Source of the DNA: Pseudomonadota bacterium
GTDB taxonomy: Bacteria; Myxococcota; Myxococcia; Myxococcales; Myxococcaceae
Length of the DNA: 64,000 nucleotides
Reading direction: 5' to 3'
Assembly (NCBI GenBank): GCA_023423535.1
Contig: JAFAFL010000128.1
Span: 1 to 64,000, forward strand
Below, in pieces: positions 43,318-53,015 of this stretch. The stretch's first letter is position 1, and each line of letters opens with the position of its first letter. The notes under the pieces are model-generated. The model was not told where the DNA came from. It did not search any database and saw nothing but the letters and a program-made list of their open reading frames with translations. A program made the translations under genes and the position numbers.

Positions 43318-44040
43318 CTACCGGGCGCGCGCGTTCGGGTCCCAGAGGTACTTGTGCAGCTGCAGCTGCATCCGGCCCGGCATCCGGTCGGCGATGAGCC
43401 ACTCCGCGAGCTCGGTGGGCGAGAGCTTCCCGTACACCGTGGACCAGAGCAGCCCGAAGGGACGCTCCGCGAGCCGATGCGTGCGCACCATCTGCTGCGC
43501 CCACGCGTAGTCCTCGCGCGAGCCGAGCACGAGCTTCAGCTCGTCGTTCGCGTTCATCGACTCGAAGTTGCGCAGGTCGTTGCGGTCGCTCTCGCCGGAG
43601 GAGGGCGCCTTGAGGTCTACGATCTTGTGCACCGCTGGAGGGACCTCGCGCACGTCGATGGCGCCGGAGGTCTCGAGCAGCACCGTGTGACCCTTCGCGA
43701 GCAGCGCCTCCATCAAGGGATAGACGCCCGGCTGCAGGAGCGGCTCGCCGCCGGTCACCTCCACCATCGGCGCGCCGGCCTTCGCGCACTCGTCGAGGAT
43801 CTCCGCGATCGACATCCGCTTGCCGCCGCGGAAGGCGAACTCGCTGTCGCAGTACGTGCAGCGCAGGTGGCAGCCGGTGAGGCGCACGAAGGTGCAGAGG
43901 ATGCCCGCGTGACGCGACTCCCCCTGCAGCGAGACGTAGATCTCCTTCACCTGCACGCTGTCCGCGCCCGCCACCCGCCGAGGCTCGATGTGGGGCCGCC
44001 CGAGGACCTTTCCTGCACTGACTGCCATGCGGGCTCCCAT
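43318..44040 (-). CDS. queE: 7-carboxy-7-deazaguanine synthase
   Basis: A radical-SAM enzyme that makes CDG from 6-carboxytetrahydropterin in the queuosine/7-deazaguanine pathway. The cluster motif is CHLRCTYC (Cys57, 61, 64), preceded by EIYVSLQGESRHAG and followed by VEVTGGEPLLQ. The 240 residues fit the family. The start is ATG 44040 or 44028. The other pathway genes are not in the window. Confidence 0.93.
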   Translation of the reverse strand: MGARMAVSAGKVLGRPHIEPRRVAGADSVQVKEIYVSLQGESRHAGILCTFVRLTGCHLRCTYCDSEFAFRGGKRMSIAEILDECAKAGAPMVEVTGGEPLLQPGVYPLMEALLAKGHTVLLETSGAIDVREVPPAVHKIVDLKAPSSGESDRNDLRNFESMNANDELKLVLGSREDYAWAQQMVRTHRLAERPFGLLWSTVYGKLSPTELAEWLIADRMPGRMQLQLHKYLWDPNARAR

Positions 44041-44121
44041 AACACCGCGCCGCCGGACGGCACGCAGGCAAGAGTTGGCGCTGCACCTCTGCTCGGTCGC
44101 TGGACCAGTCAGCGAGCGCGG

Positions 44122-44661
44122 CTATTGGCCCCTGCCGGACCGGCGCCACTTGCGGAGTGACTCGCCCCATGAGCCGGGCTCCTCACCCGCGGGCCCGAGC
44201 ACTGCAAGCCACTCCGGGTCACCCGCGGTCAGGCGCATGTCGATGTACGACAGAAGAGCCTCTCGCGAGATCGGCACGGCCCGCTTCTCGCGCTCCGCAA
44301 GGATTCTGGTGACGAGCGCGAGCAGCTCGTTCTCGTCCTTGAAGACGAGTTCGGCATGCACCGCCCGCGAGTAGGCAAAGCGGGTAGCTCCGATGGATGG
44401 AAGCAGGTCTCCAGCGCCGACGTCGGTCGCGTCCACCTCCAGAGTCCCTTGCGCGGAGGGAGGGCTCATGAAGGAGACGGAGTGCTCGGCCCTGACCTGA
44501 ACGATGCGCTCAGGGTGAGGCGGGTCGACGAGATAGACGGAGGGACGAAGATCCAGAGCGTCCCTGGCCCTGTCTCGGAACTCGACGGCAGCGATCGCTG
44601 CGGGGTCATCCAGCTCCCACGACGTGCGCCGCTTGCCGAGCCGGATGACCCGTCGCCTCAT
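44122..44661 (-). CDS. Hypothetical protein, third gene of the TIGR04255 cassette
   Basis: A 179-residue soluble protein that I do not recognise. Beta-rich N-terminus (RIVQVRAEHSVSF), then FAYSRAVHAELVFKDENELLALVTRILAE and a Trp/Arg tail. It starts five bases after the HEAT-like gene, so it is co-translated. Codon use is less extreme than in the neighbouring myxobacterial genes, as for the other two genes of the set. Confidence 0.55.
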   Translation of the reverse strand: MRRRVIRLGKRRTSWELDDPAAIAAVEFRDRARDALDLRPSVYLVDPPHPERIVQVRAEHSVSFMSPPSAQGTLEVDATDVGAGDLLPSIGATRFAYSRAVHAELVFKDENELLALVTRILAEREKRAVPISREALLSYIDMRLTAGDPEWLAVLGPAGEEPGSWGESLRKWRRSGRGQ

Positions 44662-44666
44662 CTAAT

Positions 44667-45125
44667 TCAATCCAGATTCGCCAGTGCGTCCTCTGCAGCG
44701 CTGCGAACCCCCGGACTCGCGTCACGTCCGGCCAGATCTCGCAACGCCGTCCGGGCCTCCATCGAGTGTCGCAGGTGAGGCATGAGCCCGTACACCGCAC
44801 CCTCCCGGACGATCGCGTGTTCGGAGTGCAGGAGCGGCAGGAGCGCCATCACCGCCAGCGGCGTATGTGCGATCCGCGCCATGGCTTCCGCGGCGAACGT
44901 CAGCAGGTCTGGGCGGGCGCGCAACCCGGTCTGCACCAGATGAAGGAGCCGCAGCGGAGCGTGCTCAGCGAGGTATTGGAACTCGTCCTCGCAGTGACTC
45001 TCGAAGTGCCGAAGGACGGTCGCCGTGGACATCACCACCGCCGGAGTCTCCTGCGAACGCGCTCGCCGGATGCGTCTCACCGCTTCTCCACCAGGATTGA
45101 ACGCCCAGGACGACGCGCTGTTCAT
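44667..45125 (-). CDS. HEAT-repeat-like helical protein
   Basis: A 152-residue all-helical protein with repeats such as EAMARIAHTPLAVMALLPLLHS, EGAVYGLMPHLRHSMEARTALRDLA and VRSAAEDALANL, the HEAT/armadillo style used for protein contacts. I start at ATG 45125, which overlaps the TIGR04255 stop by four bases; GTG 45134 is also open. It is probably an adaptor for the other two products. Confidence 0.6.
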   Translation of the reverse strand: MNSASSWAFNPGGEAVRRIRRARSQETPAVVMSTATVLRHFESHCEDEFQYLAEHAPLRLLHLVQTGLRARPDLLTFAAEAMARIAHTPLAVMALLPLLHSEHAIVREGAVYGLMPHLRHSMEARTALRDLAGRDASPGVRSAAEDALANLD

Positions 45126-45970
45126 GGCTTCCACCCGCTGTTGAAACGATGGTGCTGGCTCTCCGGCACGACCCGCATGAACAGGTGGTTGAGTTCTTCA
45201 TTCGCCTGACGGAATGCCGCTCCGAGCGATTGTGGCGAGAGCTCCCCTTCGGTCGTCCGCCGACATTCGATCTTCATCACCGAGGCCGGCGGCATGCCAG
45301 GCCTGACGGACGATTCGATCGAGAGGTCCAGTCGTCCGGCTTCTGCACGGGAGGAGACGCGCACGGATACGAGAGGCTCGTCGTCCGTCGAAAACTCGAG
45401 CGTCTCCTTCAGCATTGGCACCAGTTCCGCCAGGTCACGCGAGGTCTGCCAATGACGGTAGCGCTGAAGCAGGTCGATCTTGGCGAGCTCGATGCCCACT
45501 ATGGCCGGCTCCGACTTCAGGGACCGCGCGCAGAAGTCGAGGAAGGCCGAAGACTCCACCAGAAAGCGGGACAGGACCCCTCGTCCTCCTTCCCAGTCGT
45601 TGAACCGCGGGTAGTCGGAGCCACGCGCGCGCCAGTTCAAATAGAAGCGCTCCGGCTGGACCTGGATGATGAACTGGTCGTCTTCCGACACCAACCAGGT
45701 CCGGATGGGGCCGAGATCCGGCCCGAGCGCGAAGTCGATGGCGTTGGGCGAGGCGGAGATAGGGAGCTTGAACTCTCGACGTGGATACTGCGCGCGGCGC
45801 GACAGCCAATACTCACCGAGGCTCACGGGATCGAGCTCGTCGATCGGCTTCAGGATGAGTCCGCAGACGACTTCGACGATGGGCGGCTCTTCGAGCTTTT
45901 TCAGCCGTGGAGCGCTCTCACGCATGATCTGGTCGAGGATGATCCTGGGGGATCTCCTCGTCAAGTCCAT
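45122..45970 (-). CDS. TIGR04255-type sporadically distributed protein
   Basis: A 282-residue protein with the start motif PPIVEVVCGLIL and the middle segments QFIIQVQPERFYLNWRA and YPRFNDWEGGR that I associate with the TIGR04255 group, a patchily distributed family of unknown function often found in accessory DNA. No enzyme motif is visible. It leads a three-gene cluster with overlapping starts and lies 22 bases after the receptor stop on the same strand, so it may be read from that promoter or from one inside it. Confidence 0.7.
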   Translation of the reverse strand: MDLTRRSPRIILDQIMRESAPRLKKLEEPPIVEVVCGLILKPIDELDPVSLGEYWLSRRAQYPRREFKLPISASPNAIDFALGPDLGPIRTWLVSEDDQFIIQVQPERFYLNWRARGSDYPRFNDWEGGRGVLSRFLVESSAFLDFCARSLKSEPAIVGIELAKIDLLQRYRHWQTSRDLAELVPMLKETLEFSTDDEPLVSVRVSSRAEAGRLDLSIESSVRPGMPPASVMKIECRRTTEGELSPQSLGAAFRQANEELNHLFMRVVPESQHHRFNSGWKP

Positions 45971-45992
45971 TGGCCCCGCCTGCCCGGCTGCC

Positions 45993-48890
45993 CTAGTACC
46001 GCGCCGTCATCTGCAGCGTGAACGTGCGCCCGTACTGAGGCACCAGCGGCTGGCTGAACTCGTTGCCGACCGGGAGGGCGTACTCCTCGTCGAGGAGGTT
46101 CCGCACGCCGGCGAACCAGCGGAGGTGTTCGCTCTCACCGGAGAGCCCGACGTCGAGCAGGAGGGCCTCGCCGGCGCCGCCCTCGATGCGCGGAGAGGAG
46201 CGCGCGCTCTGGTAGCCGCCCTGCGCGGAGAGCCGCAGGTTGGAGTCGAGCAGCGGCACGAGGATCCGTCCCGACGCGAGGTGCCTCGGCGTTCCGGCGG
46301 TGAGCTCCGCCGCGGCCCCCACGAGGTTCACGAAGGAGTACGAGGCGTCCACCATCAGGTGCCGGCCCGGCTGCCAGCGCAGGCCCGCCTCGGCGCCGAA
46401 CGCGCGCACGAGGTCGTCCACGTTCGTGTAGGCGATGCAGGCCTCGGTGCCGCGCGGTGAGCCGCACTGGGGCTCGCCCGCGTCCGTCTCCAGCACCACG
46501 AGGTCGCTGATCCGGTTGTGGTACCCGCTCACCGTCAGCCGCAGCTCGCGGGTGAGGTCGTGCGCGTGCTCGATCTCGAAGGTGGTGATGATCTCCGGCC
46601 GCAGCGACAGCGCCACCCGCTGGCTCAGGTTGAGGTCGTGGTAGTAGAGCTCGTACGCGTTCGGCGCTCGGAAGGCCTGTCCCGCCACGAGCTTCGTCAC
46701 CCCCGCCGCATAGGGCTTGAGGATCAGCGCCAGCCGCGGCGTCACCGGCGTCACGTCGAGGTCCAGATACCGGTCCACGCGCAGCCCGGCGGAGAGCAGC
46801 GCGCGCGGGTGCAGCCGCCACTCGTCGAGCAGGTACGCGCTGAAGAGCGTGCGCTGCCGGCGCTCGAGCGGCTGCACCGTCTCGGCAAAGAACTCCTGCT
46901 CGATGCGGTACTGGTGCTGCAGCTCGAGGCCGGCGGTGAGGTGGTTCTGACCGAAGAGCCGCAGCCGTCCGCGCGCCTCGCCGCCCACCCAGTCCGCGCG
47001 CCCGCTCTCGCGGTAGAGCAGCGGCTCGTCGGGCGTGGCGCCGGGGAAGGGCCAGCGTCCTTCGTAGCGGGTGGCGTCGTAGTAGCCGCGCGCGCTGAAC
47101 GAGCCGCCGTTCGCGAGCGTCCGATCCCAGCGCAGCTCCGCGAAGCCGCGCGAGTCGTCCACCATCGATCCGTGCGTGCCGATGAGCGTGCCGTAGGGCG
47201 CGGTGGGGATGAGCTTCTCGCGGTCGTTGACGAGGCCGAAGAAGGTGAACTCGCCCCAGCGCACCCGTGCAGAGCCGAAGCGCGCGCGTTCGGCGTCGTT
47301 GCCCTGCACGGTGCCCAGGCTCCCGAGGTTCGTCACCTCCGCGCCCTTCACCCCGAGCGCCGCGCCGCTGACCACCACGCTCGTCGTCTCGTCCGGCGAC
47401 CAGCCCGCGGCCGCGTGTCCCCGCCAGCGCCCGAGCGCGCCGGTGCCCCCGGTGACCTCCACGTTGCGCCGCCCGGAGAGCGCGTCGCGCGGCACGAGGT
47501 TCACCACCGCGAAGAACGCGCCGGTGCCGTAGAGCGTCGAGCCCGGACCGCGGACGACCTCGATGCGCGCCACCTCGTCGAGGTCCACCGCGAGGTCGTG
47601 TCCCGCGAACGCCTGGCCCGCCCACACGTCGTTCATCGCGTGGCCGTCCCACAGGATGAGCAGCCGCGTGTTGAGGTCGCCCGGCGGCGCGAAGCCGCGG
47701 ATGCCGAGGTAGGTGTAGATGCGGTCGTTCGTCAGGTAGAGCCCGCGCACGCCGCTGAGCGCTTCGGCGAGCGTCTGGTAGCCGAAGCCGTCGATCTCCT
47801 CGCGGGTGATGACGGTGACCGACGCGGGCGCCTCGTCCACGTCCGCGAGGCTCTTGCTCGCCGCGCGCACCGGCGGCGGGCGGTAGTAGAGGTCGGCGTT
47901 GACGCGCTCCTCGGCGCCCTCGGTGATGAGCACCTTCGTCTCGAACGGGGAGAGGTCCGGCCGCGAGATGGAGAGTCGGTGCTCACCCACCGGGACCGTC
48001 AGCACCGCCGGCGTGAAGCCCACCTCCTTGCCGTCGAGCAGCACCAGCGCGCTCTCCCGATTCGCGGTGACCACCAGCCTTCCGGTCGCCAGCGGCGCAG
48101 GCCCGAGCGCCACCTCGCGCGCGGTGCGCTCATCGCCCTTCACCTCCACCAGGAGCTGCTGCGTGCCGAAGCCCTCGGCGCCGACGAAGAGCGTGCGCTG
48201 TCCCGGCACCAGCGCGAGCTCCGCGGGCAGCGTGCCGATGACCGGACCATCCGCGGCCTCTCGCACCCAGGCGCCCTGAGGCGAGCCGGTGAGCCTGACC
48301 GTGCCGGTGACCAGCGGGAGCTCGAAGCGTTCGGTCAGCTCGCGTCCGCGCTGCAGCGTGGCCTCGCGTTCGGAGGAGCGGTGGCCGTCCTTGCGCACCA
48401 TGATCGTGTGCGGACCGGGAGAGAGCGCCAGCGTCAGCGGCGTGCGTCCGCGCAGGCCGAGGTCCACGCGATCCACATAGACCTCCGCGCCGGCGGGCTC
48501 GCTCTCCACCTGCACCAGCGCCACGCGGGGACGGATGCGCTGCAGCGACCTCGCGACCTCGCGCGCGTCGTCCGGACCGAGCTCCTGCCGCGAGAGATCC
48601 GCGTAGTAGCGGTAGGCCTCGTCGTGCCGGTTCATCGCCTCGAAGCAGCGGGCGATGTTGAAGAGCACGTTCCGGTTCGGCACCAGCCGGTGCGAGAGGA
48701 AGTAGTGCCCGAGCGCCTCGTCGTAGCGGCCCTTCGAGAACGCGTCGTTGCCGCGCGAGAACGCGAGGTCCGCTTCGTCGGCGGTGTTGTCTGCCGCGGC
48801 CGGCAGGGCGAGCGCGGAGCGGGGGAGGGAGAGCGCCTGCGCGAAGGTGAGCGCGAACGCGAGACCGAGGACGGCTGAGGTGTGACGCAT
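45993..48890 (-). CDS. TPR-PEGA-TonB-dependent receptor fusion
   Basis: A 965-residue outer-membrane protein with a signal peptide ending about ALA. Residues about 40-115 look like tetratricopeptide helices (FSRGNDAFSKGRYDEALGHYF). About 125-335 hold three PEGA-type beta domains (VESEPAGAEVYVDRV, VLLDGKEVGFTP). Then comes a TonB plug (TVITREEIDGFGYQTLAEALSGVRGLYL, RLLILWDGHAMND, EVVRGPGSTLYGTGAF) and a 22-strand-like barrel ending TLQMTARY. A receptor with a periplasmic TPR-PEGA front end is unusual. It follows the PEGA kinase by three bases. The substrate is unknown. Confidence 0.88.
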   Translation of the reverse strand: MRHTSAVLGLAFALTFAQALSLPRSALALPAAADNTADEADLAFSRGNDAFSKGRYDEALGHYFLSHRLVPNRNVLFNIARCFEAMNRHDEAYRYYADLSRQELGPDDAREVARSLQRIRPRVALVQVESEPAGAEVYVDRVDLGLRGRTPLTLALSPGPHTIMVRKDGHRSSEREATLQRGRELTERFELPLVTGTVRLTGSPQGAWVREAADGPVIGTLPAELALVPGQRTLFVGAEGFGTQQLLVEVKGDERTAREVALGPAPLATGRLVVTANRESALVLLDGKEVGFTPAVLTVPVGEHRLSISRPDLSPFETKVLITEGAEERVNADLYYRPPPVRAASKSLADVDEAPASVTVITREEIDGFGYQTLAEALSGVRGLYLTNDRIYTYLGIRGFAPPGDLNTRLLILWDGHAMNDVWAGQAFAGHDLAVDLDEVARIEVVRGPGSTLYGTGAFFAVVNLVPRDALSGRRNVEVTGGTGALGRWRGHAAAGWSPDETTSVVVSGAALGVKGAEVTNLGSLGTVQGNDAERARFGSARVRWGEFTFFGLVNDREKLIPTAPYGTLIGTHGSMVDDSRGFAELRWDRTLANGGSFSARGYYDATRYEGRWPFPGATPDEPLLYRESGRADWVGGEARGRLRLFGQNHLTAGLELQHQYRIEQEFFAETVQPLERRQRTLFSAYLLDEWRLHPRALLSAGLRVDRYLDLDVTPVTPRLALILKPYAAGVTKLVAGQAFRAPNAYELYYHDLNLSQRVALSLRPEIITTFEIEHAHDLTRELRLTVSGYHNRISDLVVLETDAGEPQCGSPRGTEACIAYTNVDDLVRAFGAEAGLRWQPGRHLMVDASYSFVNLVGAAAELTAGTPRHLASGRILVPLLDSNLRLSAQGGYQSARSSPRIEGGAGEALLLDVGLSGESEHLRWFAGVRNLLDEEYALPVGNEFSQPLVPQYGRTFTLQMTARY

Positions 48891-48893
48891 GGG

Positions 48894-50585
48894 CTACCGG
48901 CCGGTCTTGATCTCCAGGGGCGGCCGATCCTCCTTCGGACGATTCTGCCCCGAGCCGTTGCCCGCGCGCCGCTTCTTCAGCACCGCGCTGAGCGTCTTGT
49001 CGGCGTCCGCGGCGGAGAGCGTGAGCCGCGAGGGCTCGTAGCCCGCAAGCGTGAGGGTCACGTTCGCCTCGGCGGCGCCCTCGGGCAGGGTCAGCTCCAA
49101 AGGCGTCGTCCCCGCGCTTTTCCCGTCGAGCAGCACCTGCGCGCCCTCCGGCTGCGAGGTGACGGAGACGCGGACGGGCGCTGGCGCGGCGACCACCGGC
49201 AGCTCCACCGGATCGATCTCCATCACCGGGAAGTCCTGCGCGGGCTGTTCGTCCGGTGCCTGCGCGAGCGACGGGGTCTGCCCGACGATGGCGACCGGTC
49301 CGCCGACCGTGTTCGGGCTGCTCTCTCCGGAGAGGTCCGCGAGGAAGCGCGGCACCACGACCGCCGCACCGGCCGCGAGGAGCGCCACGGCGGCAATGCC
49401 GGCGCCGATGAGCACTGCGCGGTTCCTCGTGGGCCTCGGCGCCTGCGCCAGCGGGACGGTCAGCGGGCGGGTGACGCGGGTGGGCGGCTGGACCGGACCG
49501 TTCGCGTTCGCGGACTCCCGCTGCCCCTGCGGTCCCGCGGGCAGCTGCGACTGCCGCAGCTGACGCGAAGCGGTGGAGCCCGAGCCGCCGGTGCCGGGCC
49601 CCGGCTGCTCGTTGAACACGCCGGAGCCGGAGAGCTCGTCGAGTGAGGAGATGTCCGCCTCGGCGGCGATGCGGTCGGCGTAGAGCTCGCGCATGAAGGC
49701 GGCGAGGTGGGCGGGCGAAGCGGAGAGCCGCTCCTGCACCGCGAGCTCCTCGATGGCCATGCGCAGTTCGCCGGTGTCGCGGAAGCGGAGCGTGGGGATC
49801 GGCGCGAGCGCGCGGAGCACCACCGCATCGAGCGCGCGCGGCAGGTTCGGGTTGATGCTCGAGGGCGCCGGCACCTTGCACTCGCGCACCAGCCGCATGG
49901 TCACGAGGTCGGACTCGCCCTTGAAGAGGCGCTTGCCGGTGAGGAGCTCCCAGAACACCGTGCCCAGCGCGAACTGGTCCGAGGTGTGGTCGTAGGGCAA
50001 TCCGGCGATCTGCTCGGGCGACATGTAGGGGTACTTCCCCTTGAGGATGCCGGTCGCTGTCCGCTGCGAGTTCGACGCCGCGCGCGCCACGCCGAAGTCG
50101 ATGAGCTTCACGCCGCCGTCGAAGCCGACGAGCACGTTCTGCGGCGACACGTCCCGGTGCACGAGCCGCAGCGGCCTGCCGGTGCCGTCGGTCGCCTTGT
50201 GCGCGTAGTCGAGCCCCGCCGCCGCGTCCGCGATCACCCGCAGGATGACGCCGAGCGGGAGCTCCTTGCCCTTCCGCCGCGCGGTGCGCTCGAGCCTGCG
50301 CACGTCGTCGCCGGCGACGTACTCCATCGCGAGGTAGAGCGACCCGCCGGCCTCGCCCTGATCGAAGATCTGCACGAGGTTCGGGTGGTTGAGCGAGGCC
50401 GCGAGTCGCGTCTCGTCCTCGAACATCGTGCGGAACTCCTCGTCCTCGATGAGGTGGGGGAGGATCCGCTTGATCACCACCAGCTTCTGGAACCCCTGCT
50501 GCGCGGTCCGGGCGAGAAACACCTGACCCATCCCGCCGGAAGCGATCTTCTTGAGGAGCTCGTATCGGCCGAAGGCGACTGCCAT
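48894..50585 (-). CDS. Membrane Ser/Thr protein kinase with PEGA sensor domain
   Basis: A 563-residue eukaryotic-type kinase. Gly-rich loop IASGGMGQVF, catalytic Lys39 in VVIKR, HRDVSPQN with Asp135, DFG with Asp153, and the substrate loop YMSPEQIAG are intact. A Pro/Gly linker and one membrane helix (about 390-412) lead to an extracytoplasmic PEGA domain (VTSQPEGAQVLLDGKSAGTTPLEL). It probably senses an envelope state and shares that domain type with the receptor encoded next. Confidence 0.94.
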   Translation of the reverse strand: MAVAFGRYELLKKIASGGMGQVFLARTAQQGFQKLVVIKRILPHLIEDEEFRTMFEDETRLAASLNHPNLVQIFDQGEAGGSLYLAMEYVAGDDVRRLERTARRKGKELPLGVILRVIADAAAGLDYAHKATDGTGRPLRLVHRDVSPQNVLVGFDGGVKLIDFGVARAASNSQRTATGILKGKYPYMSPEQIAGLPYDHTSDQFALGTVFWELLTGKRLFKGESDLVTMRLVRECKVPAPSSINPNLPRALDAVVLRALAPIPTLRFRDTGELRMAIEELAVQERLSASPAHLAAFMRELYADRIAAEADISSLDELSGSGVFNEQPGPGTGGSGSTASRQLRQSQLPAGPQGQRESANANGPVQPPTRVTRPLTVPLAQAPRPTRNRAVLIGAGIAAVALLAAGAAVVVPRFLADLSGESSPNTVGGPVAIVGQTPSLAQAPDEQPAQDFPVMEIDPVELPVVAAPAPVRVSVTSQPEGAQVLLDGKSAGTTPLELTLPEGAAEANVTLTLAGYEPSRLTLSAADADKTLSAVLKKRRAGNGSGQNRPKEDRPPLEIKTGR

Positions 50586-50644
50586 GCCGGTGCAACCTTA
50601 CGACAGAAACGCCCGGATGCCTCCCTGGCTGCTCGGTGGCGAAT

Positions 50645-51460
50645 TCAGAACCTCGCCACGAAGAACAGGCGCCGGAACGGGAACGCGGTCTTCCCGTCCT
50701 TCCTCTTCGGATACGCCTCGCGCAGGCGGCGGCGGTAGGCGGCGAGGAAGCGGTCCTGCGCCTCGGGATCGCCGGCCAGCGCTTCAGTGACTGGCAACAG
50801 CGCGGTGCCCTTCACCCACTCGAGCACCGGGTCCTCGCCCTCGAGCACGTGCAGGTACACCGTCTCCCACAGGTCCACGTCTCGCGAGAGCGGGGCGAGC
50901 AGGTCGTAGTAGCGCTCGGGCGGGAGGACCGGCGGCTCGGGGAGGCGGACGCGGGAGCGGAACTCGCGCATCGCGCAGATCTCCCGCAGCAGCGTGTGCG
51001 ACGGCTCGTTGAAATTGTGCGGGACCTGCACACAGAGCGCCCCGCCTCGTGCAATTCCCGCACAAAGCTTCGGGAGGAGCGCCGCGTGGTCCGGCACCCA
51101 GTGCAGCGCGGCGTTGGAGAAGAGGAGGTCGAGCGGTTCCTCGGGCGGCTGCGCCTTCGCCGTGGCGGCAGCTTCAGCGAACTCGGCGATGTCGCCGCGA
51201 ACGAACTCGATGCCCGCGTGCCTCGCCCTTGCGCGCGCCAGCATCTCCTCCGAGCTGTCGAGCCCGGTCACCCGCGCACTGGGAAAACGGGACGCGAGCA
51301 GCGCCGTCAGCTCGCCCGTCCCGCAGCCGAGATCCACCGCCCGCCGCACCGAGGGCAAGTCCGGCACCCGCGCGAGGAGGTCCAGCCCCGGCCGCATCCG
51401 GGCATCTCCGAACCGTCCGTACTGCTGTGGGCTCCAGCGGAGCGGGAGGGACATCTCCAT
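50645..51460 (-). CDS. tam: Trans-aconitate 2-methyltransferase-like SAM enzyme
   Basis: A 271-residue class I methyltransferase with VDLGCGTGELTALL, GLDSSEEMLARA, and FSNAALHWVPDH, the Tam signature. Tam methylates trans-aconitate, an off-pathway inhibitor of the TCA cycle. ATG 51460 or 51454 is the start; TTG 51466 is less likely. It ends 59 bases before the kinase start on the same strand. Confidence 0.82.
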   Translation of the reverse strand: MEMSLPLRWSPQQYGRFGDARMRPGLDLLARVPDLPSVRRAVDLGCGTGELTALLASRFPSARVTGLDSSEEMLARARARHAGIEFVRGDIAEFAEAAATAKAQPPEEPLDLLFSNAALHWVPDHAALLPKLCAGIARGGALCVQVPHNFNEPSHTLLREICAMREFRSRVRLPEPPVLPPERYYDLLAPLSRDVDLWETVYLHVLEGEDPVLEWVKGTALLPVTEALAGDPEAQDRFLAAYRRRLREAYPKRKDGKTAFPFRRLFFVARF

Positions 51461-51540
51461 GCTCAATAGCGCGACGGCGCGGAAACGCCATCTGGCGGCG
51501 GTTATCCGGCGTGGTAGGCACGAACGAGTCAGGAGGCGCA

Positions 51541-52950
<1,410 letters not shown>

Positions 52951-52959
52951 AAAGCAGAA

Positions 52960-52991
52960 GGCGCGGCCCCTCCGAAGAGAGAGACCGCGCC
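52960..52991 (-). terminator. Terminator of the CARDB-like gene
   Basis: GGCGCGG (52960-52966) pairs with CCGCGCC (52985-52991). Read on the minus strand it is followed by a T-rich stretch (TTCTGCTTTT). It also ends close to the sthA stop and may act weakly for it. Confidence 0.65.
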
Positions 52992-53015
52992 CTGCGCTTC
53001 AACAGGAGCTGACGG

